A stretch of 12,894 bases of DNA from Alphaproteobacteria bacterium (GTDB taxonomy: Bacteria > Pseudomonadota > Alphaproteobacteria > Rhizobiales > Aestuariivirgaceae): the NCBI GenBank assembly GCA_026400595.1, contig JAPLOT010000530.1, positions 1 to 12,894 of the forward strand. Reading direction: 5' to 3'. How positions within the stretch are numbered: position 1 is the stretch's first letter; each line of letters opens with the position of its first letter. Below the pieces are notes generated by a model. That model did no database searches. It had not been told where the DNA came from and worked only from the letters and a program-made list of their open reading frames with translations. Shown piece after piece: positions 8,722 to 12,894 of this stretch. Both the position numbers and the translations under genes were made by a program.

Positions 8722-10263
8722 ATGACCATCAAGCTGACCGTTCCTGACCTTCAAGATCTGAAACCACGCATCACCGTGTTCGGGGTTGGTGGTGCCGGCG
8801 GCAATGCCGTCAACAACATGATCGAAAGCCGTCTGGAAGGGGTGGAGTTCGTGGTCGCGAACACCGATGCCCAGGCGCTCATGCAGAACGCCGCCCAGCG
8901 CCGCGTGCAGATGGGTACCGCCCTCACGCAGGGCCTTGGCGCCGGCTCACAGCCGCAGATTGGCGCGGCTGCGGCGGAAGAGGCGCTTCCCGAGATCCTC
9001 GATCACCTGGCCGGATCCCACATGGCCTTCATCACCGCTGGCATGGGCGGCGGAACCGGTACGGGCGCCGCGCCGGTCATTGCCCGCGCCGCCAAGGAGC
9101 AGGGCATCCTGACCGTCGGCGTCGTGACCAAGCCGTTTCATTTCGAGGGCATCCGCCGCCAGCAGACGGCCGAGCGCGGCATCGAACTCCTGGCCAAGCA
9201 TGTCGATACGCTGATCGTCATTCCGAACCAGAACCTCTTCCGTGTCGCCAATGAAAAGACCACCTTCGCCGCGGCCTTCGCCATGGCCGACCAGGTGCTT
9301 TACTCGGGCGTTGCCTCGATCACGGAACTGATGACCAAGGATGGCCTGATCAACCTCGACTTCGCCGATGTGCGTGCCATCATGAGCGAGATGGGCCGCG
9401 CCATGATGGGCACGGGCGAGGCGACAGGCGAAAAGCGCGCCATCGAAGCGGCGGAAGCCGCCATCTCCAATCCGCTGCTCGACGACGTCTCGATGCGCGG
9501 AGCCCGCGGCCTGCTGATCTCGATCACCGGCGGTCCCGACCTGACCCTCTACGAGGTCGATGAGGCCGCGACCCGTATCCGGGAGGAAGTGGATCCCGAG
9601 GCCAACATCATCCTTGGCGCCACCTTCGATGAATCGCTGGAAGGCACCATGCGGGTCTCGGTGGTCGCAACCGGATTGGCATCCGAGGCTGGCCGTCAGT
9701 CCGAACCTGCCGCCGAAGACAAGGCAGAACCGGAAGAGACAGGCCGTGCCGTCTTCGGATTCACCGGCAAGCAACCCACGCCTGTCAAGAAGCATGCGCA
9801 ACCTGCGCCCATGGCGGCCCGCGCCACCGTTCAGCAGGCTCAGCCTCCGCAGCATTCCCACGATCACTATGATGCCGAGGAAGAGGCTGACATGGTCCAG
9901 CAGACGGTGGCGGAAGAGGCGCCGCGCCAACAGCCCCGGCCCGTGCGCATTCCGCCGATCAACGAGTTTCCGCCGATTGCGCAGCAGCAGATGGCCGCGC
10001 AGCAGCGCAGCATCGAGAATATTGCCGATCATGCCGGCCGCAAGAAGAAGGGCCTGTTCGAGCGACTCGCCAGCGTCGGCCTTGGCCGCAAGGACGAGCC
10101 GGCACCGATGGCGCAACGCGAACCGACCATGGCTTCCCAGCCGCGACCGCAGCAGGTCGCACCCATCCGCCCGCAGGCGCCGGCCGAGCAGCACCGTCCG
10201 GAACCCGCGCTCGACGATGATCAGCTGGAGATTCCCGCCTTCTTGCGACGCCAGGCTAACTAG
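8722..10263 (+). CDS. ftsZ: Cell division GTPase FtsZ
   Basis: FtsZ is the tubulin-like GTPase that forms the cytoplasmic Z-ring. The product is 513 residues. The GTPase core (about 1-318) has GVGGAGGNAVNNM (21-33), the tubulin signature GGGTGTG (109-115) and the catalytic T7 loop NLDFAD (211-216). A variable linker of roughly 180 residues, rich in Gln, Pro and Ala, follows; it contains a basic block, RKKKGLFERLASVGLGRK (starting near 440), that recurs in rhizobial FtsZ. The C-terminal peptide EIPAFLRRQAN binds FtsA and other partners. The ATG at 8722 is chosen because alphaproteobacterial FtsZ begins MTI-LTVPDL; a TTG at 8674 would add 16 residues without homology. The Shine-Dalgarno is weak (CGGG at 8710-8713). 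Own promoter signals lie upstream and a terminator downstream. Confidence 0.98.
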   Translation: MTIKLTVPDLQDLKPRITVFGVGGAGGNAVNNMIESRLEGVEFVVANTDAQALMQNAAQRRVQMGTALTQGLGAGSQPQIGAAAAEEALPEILDHLAGSHMAFITAGMGGGTGTGAAPVIARAAKEQGILTVGVVTKPFHFEGIRRQQTAERGIELLAKHVDTLIVIPNQNLFRVANEKTTFAAAFAMADQVLYSGVASITELMTKDGLINLDFADVRAIMSEMGRAMMGTGEATGEKRAIEAAEAAISNPLLDDVSMRGARGLLISITGGPDLTLYEVDEAATRIREEVDPEANIILGATFDESLEGTMRVSVVATGLASEAGRQSEPAAEDKAEPEETGRAVFGFTGKQPTPVKKHAQPAPMAARATVQQAQPPQHSHDHYDAEEEADMVQQTVAEEAPRQQPRPVRIPPINEFPPIAQQQMAAQQRSIENIADHAGRKKKGLFERLASVGLGRKDEPAPMAQREPTMASQPRPQQVAPIRPQAPAEQHRPEPALDDDQLEIPAFLRRQAN

Positions 10264-10286
10264 CTGAAACTCATCTGCGATCCGTG

Positions 10287-10318
10287 AAGCCCGGCGGTCA
10301 CACTTCCGCCGGGTTTCG
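10287..10318 (+). terminator. Intrinsic terminator after ftsZ
   Basis: AAGCCCGGCGG (10287-10297) pairs with CCGCCGGGTTT (10306-10316) over 11 positions, including one G-T wobble, with an 8-nt loop. The 3' side runs into TTTCGT. It starts 24 nt after the ftsZ stop and separates ftsZ from bamD. The T-run is short, but the stem is strong. Confidence 0.82.
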
Positions 10319-10406
10319 TGCCTCTAACGGACGTCGCCGGGGGGTGCTGGCATGGCCGAGACCTGTGATGTATGACACCGGCCTCAAGAGTTGGGAATCG
10401 GACAAA

Positions 10407-11336
10407 GTGCAGTCATTCGATATCAGGAGAGCGTCTCGTGGGGCCGCGCGCAAAGGTGCAGCCGCCGTCGTCCTCCTGATCCTGGCCTTGCCCCTAGGTG
10501 GCTGTGCTACCAGCATCATGGATGGGATCTGGGGCGATGACTCGTCCTCAACAGCGGCAGCCGGCGTTGGCACCGGCCTCTCGCCGGACATGGCAACCGC
10601 CGCCGAAGGCGAGGCCGTGGCGAAGCTCTACAATGAAGCCCTCGAGAGCCTGAAGAAGAACAATTACAAGACGGCTGCCAAGGAATTCGGCGAAGTCGAG
10701 CGGCAGTATCCTTATTCGAGCTACGCCACGAAAGCCATTCTGATGCAGGCCTATGTGAACTACAAGGCCAAGAAGTACGATGATGCGATCGTGGCGGCAA
10801 ACCGCTTCATCACGTTGCATCCTGGGCACAAGGATGCGGCCTACGCGCATTATCTCGTCGCGCTGTCCGATTTTGAGCGGATCAACGATACCAAGCGCGA
10901 TCAGACCTCCACGCGCAAGGCGCTGGAGGCGCTCGAGGAGATCGAGCGCCGGTTCCCCGATACGCCCTATGCCGAAGATGCCAGCCAGAAGGTACTGGTG
11001 GCGCGCGACCATCTGGCGGGCAAGGAAATGCAGATTGGCCGCTACTACTACAAGCAGGGTTCCTATCTGGCGGGCATCAACCGCTTCAAGCGGGTGGTGA
11101 CCGAATATCAGAACACGTCTCAGACGCCCGAAGCGCTCTATCGCCTCTCCGAAGGCTACATGGCACTGGGCGTCGTATCCGAGGCCCAGACTGCTGCAGC
11201 CGTGCTGGGGTACAACTTCCCCAATTCGGAATGGTACAAGGATGCCTATCAGCTTGTCTCCAGCGACGGGTTGGCGCCGGTCGAGAACAAGGAAAGCTGG
11301 ATCAGCAAGACCTTCCGGGCGATCAACCCGCTGTAA
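10407..11336 (+). CDS. bamD: Outer membrane protein assembly factor BamD (lipoprotein)
   Basis: BamD (formerly ComL/YfiO) is an outer-membrane lipoprotein facing the periplasm and an essential part of the BAM complex that inserts beta-barrel proteins. The N-terminus has basic residues, a hydrophobic stretch VVLLILALPL and a lipobox ending LGGC (Cys33 if GTG 10407 is the start). The mature part has TPR-type repeats: YNEALESLKKNNYKTAAKEF, the segment around FGEVERQYPYSSYATKA, YKAKKYDDAIVAANRFITLHP, ALEEIERRFPDTPYAEDA and YYYKQGSYLAGINRFKRVV. From this start the length is 309 residues. The start is uncertain. GTG 10407 gives a normal 16-residue n-region; ATG 10368 gives an unusually long one; the frame stays open back to 10284 but that runs through the ftsZ terminator. 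lpxC, often directly upstream in relatives, is missing. Confidence 0.93.
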   Translation: MQSFDIRRASRGAARKGAAAVVLLILALPLGGCATSIMDGIWGDDSSSTAAAGVGTGLSPDMATAAEGEAVAKLYNEALESLKKNNYKTAAKEFGEVERQYPYSSYATKAILMQAYVNYKAKKYDDAIVAANRFITLHPGHKDAAYAHYLVALSDFERINDTKRDQTSTRKALEALEEIERRFPDTPYAEDASQKVLVARDHLAGKEMQIGRYYYKQGSYLAGINRFKRVVTEYQNTSQTPEALYRLSEGYMALGVVSEAQTAAAVLGYNFPNSEWYKDAYQLVSSDGLAPVENKESWISKTFRAINPL

Positions 11337-11383
11337 TCCACACCCCCTCGCGCGCCCCGCCGGATTTCCGGTATAAGGCGCCT

Positions 11384-12894
11384 ATGCTCACCGCGCTTTC
11401 CGGAAAATCCATCCTGCTCGACTCTCTGGGTCTGGCTCTTGGCGCAAGAGGGGATTCCACCCTCGTGAGGGCGGGTGCCGAGCGCGGTGTCGTCACCGCC
11501 GCCTTCGCGCTGCCGGCCTCGCACATGGCTTTCTCCGTGCTCAAGGAACAGGGCATCGAGACTGACGGCGAACTGGTGATACGGCGCATTCAGAATGCCG
11601 ACGGCCCCAGCCGGGCGGCGATCAATGATCAACCGGTCAGCTTGAATCTGCTGCGCCAGATTGCCGGAACGCTGGCCGAGATTCATGGTCAGCATGCCGA
11701 TCGTGCGCTGGTCGACGTCGGCGCGCACCGCCGGCTGCTCGATGCCTTCGGCGCACTCGAGGGCGCATCGGCAGAGGTTGGTGCCCTATGGGACAAGACA
11801 AGTGTGGCGCTGGCCGAACTAGAGGCGCATCGCAGCCTGATGGCGCGGGCCGAGGCTGAGCGCGACTATTTGGAACACGCGGCCGAAGAGCTTCGCGTGC
11901 TGAACCCTGTCGACGGCGAGGAGGCAAAGCTGGCCGAAGCGCGCCAGATGATGATGTCGGCCGAGCAATATGCCGAAGCGATCGCAGATGCCGAGGAAGC
12001 GCTCGCCGGAGACGGCACGGCGGTGTCGCGCCTCAACGCCGCGCTGCGCAAGCTTGAGCGGCGGCGCGAAACGGCGGGTGGGCGACTGGACCATGTCTGC
12101 CAATCGCTTGACCGGGTGCTGACCGAGATCGGCGAGGCCGAGCGGGCGCTGGCCGAGGCGCGCCGTGCCTTTGTCTTCGATCCGAAGGAGCTGGAGAAGT
12201 CGGAGGAACGCCTCTTCGCGCTGCGTGCTGCCGCGCGGAAATACAAGTGCACCGTCGATACGCTGGCACAGGTGCGTCAGCGATTCGAGGTGGAGCTGGC
12301 CGCGTTGAGCGACGGCGGCAGCAAACTGAAGGCGCTCGAGACACGGTGGCGTTCCTTGCGGGATGCCTATGATGCCGCCGCCGAGAAGCTGTCCGACCGT
12401 CGGCGGAAGGCGGCCAAGGCGCTCGACAAGGCGGTCATGGCCGAACTGCCGCCGCTCAAGCTGGAGCGGGCGCGCTTCGAAAGCCATATCGAGACGGATG
12501 CCGGAAAGCCCGGACCGTCGGGAATCGACAGGATCGAATTCATGGTGGCCGCCAATCCGGGCACGCCCCTGGCGCCCCTGATGAAGGTGGCATCCGGCGG
12601 CGAGCTGGCGCGCTTCATGCTGGCGCTCAAGGTCGTGCTTGCGGCCAAGGGCTCGGCGCCGACACTGATCTTCGACGAGATCGATACCGGTGTCGGCGGT
12701 GCCGTGGCCGATGCCATCGGAGCGCGACTGGCGCGCATGGCCGAGGGGTTGCAGGTGCTCGCGGTTACCCATAGTCCGCAGGTGGCCGCGCGGGCGGGTC
12801 AGCACATGCTCATTTCGAAGATGGAGGAGGTCGCCGGCAAGCGCATGGTGACGCGCGTGCAGGGCCTGTCGGCGCAGAGCCGTCGCGAGGAAAT
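11384..12894 (+). CDS. recN: DNA repair protein RecN, Walker A region deleted; 3' end beyond window
   Basis: RecN is an SMC-like ATPase acting early in double-strand break repair. The frame is open for 503 codons to the window edge. Visible are GKSILLDSLGLALGARG, then INDQPVSLNLLRQIAGTLAE and IHGQHA (RecN hallmarks), a coiled-coil region, the ABC signature ASGGELARFMLALK (Ser404-Leu408 core), Walker B LIFDEIDTGVGG (Asp431, Glu432) and the switch His in VTHSPQVA (His463). The N-terminus is abnormal. MLTALS, the usual first six residues, is joined directly to GKS. About 27 residues normally between them, including the strand after the start and GETGA of Walker A, are gone. Bases 11337-11383 carry no Walker A in this frame. 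The protein is probably ATPase-dead, or the sequence holds an 81-nt-scale assembly deletion. It follows bamD by 47 nt. Confidence 0.92.
   Translation, partial: MLTALSGKSILLDSLGLALGARGDSTLVRAGAERGVVTAAFALPASHMAFSVLKEQGIETDGELVIRRIQNADGPSRAAINDQPVSLNLLRQIAGTLAEIHGQHADRALVDVGAHRRLLDAFGALEGASAEVGALWDKTSVALAELEAHRSLMARAEAERDYLEHAAEELRVLNPVDGEEAKLAEARQMMMSAEQYAEAIADAEEALAGDGTAVSRLNAALRKLERRRETAGGRLDHVCQSLDRVLTEIGEAERALAEARRAFVFDPKELEKSEERLFALRAAARKYKCTVDTLAQVRQRFEVELAALSDGGSKLKALETRWRSLRDAYDAAAEKLSDRRRKAAKALDKAVMAELPPLKLERARFESHIETDAGKPGPSGIDRIEFMVAANPGTPLAPLMKVASGGELARFMLALKVVLAAKGSAPTLIFDEIDTGVGGAVADAIGARLARMAEGLQVLAVTHSPQVAARAGQHMLISKMEEVAGKRMVTRVQGLSAQSRREE

Noticed and set aside
8947..10194. 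415-codon open frame on the - strand opposite ftsZ
   Set aside because: It is a low-complexity Leu/Arg/Gly-rich shadow of the ftsZ core and linker, and nothing in it resembles a protein family.
10284..10406. Longer bamD frame starting at 10284
   Set aside because: The extra codons translate the ftsZ terminator hairpin and would place a 57-residue tail before the signal peptide. ATG 10368 remains a minor alternative.

Overview
This window is a stretch of the division and cell wall (dcw) cluster of an alphaproteobacterium. All genes lie on the + strand in the order murD (3' part), ftsW, murG, murC, murB, ddl, ftsQ, ftsA, ftsZ, bamD, recN (5' part). The gene order, the GC-rich codon use, the long FtsZ linker ending in a conserved peptide (EIPAFLRRQAN) and a CtrA-like box before ftsZ all point to Alphaproteobacteria. 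The FtsZ tail looks most like Hyphomicrobiales (Rhizobiales). The genus cannot be told from this sequence.

Layout: positions 1-7132 hold seven tightly packed genes. They are joined by short overlaps (17 nt murD/ftsW, 4 nt murG/murC, 1 nt murC/murB, 4 nt murB/ddl, 4 nt ddl/ftsQ) or a 7-nt gap (ftsW/murG), as expected for one translationally coupled transcript. ftsA follows ftsQ after 27 nt. A 236-nt AT-richer gap between ftsA and ftsZ holds a hairpin, two GANTC methylation sites, a near-palindrome and a CtrA-like box, so ftsZ probably has its own cell-cycle-regulated promoter. A strong intrinsic terminator follows ftsZ. bamD and recN then form a separate unit.

How the genes work together: MurC and MurD add the first stem-peptide residues to the precursor that MurB reduces. 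Ddl supplies D-Ala-D-Ala, MurG completes lipid II, and FtsW polymerises it at the septum. FtsQ, FtsA and FtsZ build the divisome. BamD belongs to the outer-membrane protein assembly machine, and RecN to double-strand break repair.

I see no new system here. Four points deserve a second look. (1) recN lacks about 27 N-terminal codons, including most of the Walker A motif, although its reading frame is otherwise open. (2) lpxC, usually found between ftsZ and bamD in alphaproteobacteria, is absent. (3) MurG carries substitutions in two normally invariant motifs (GGTGCH and HDQN). (4) The octamer CGTTAACC occurs three times, inside murB, inside ftsQ and before ftsZ, and two copies are embedded in a shared 18-nt near-palindrome.
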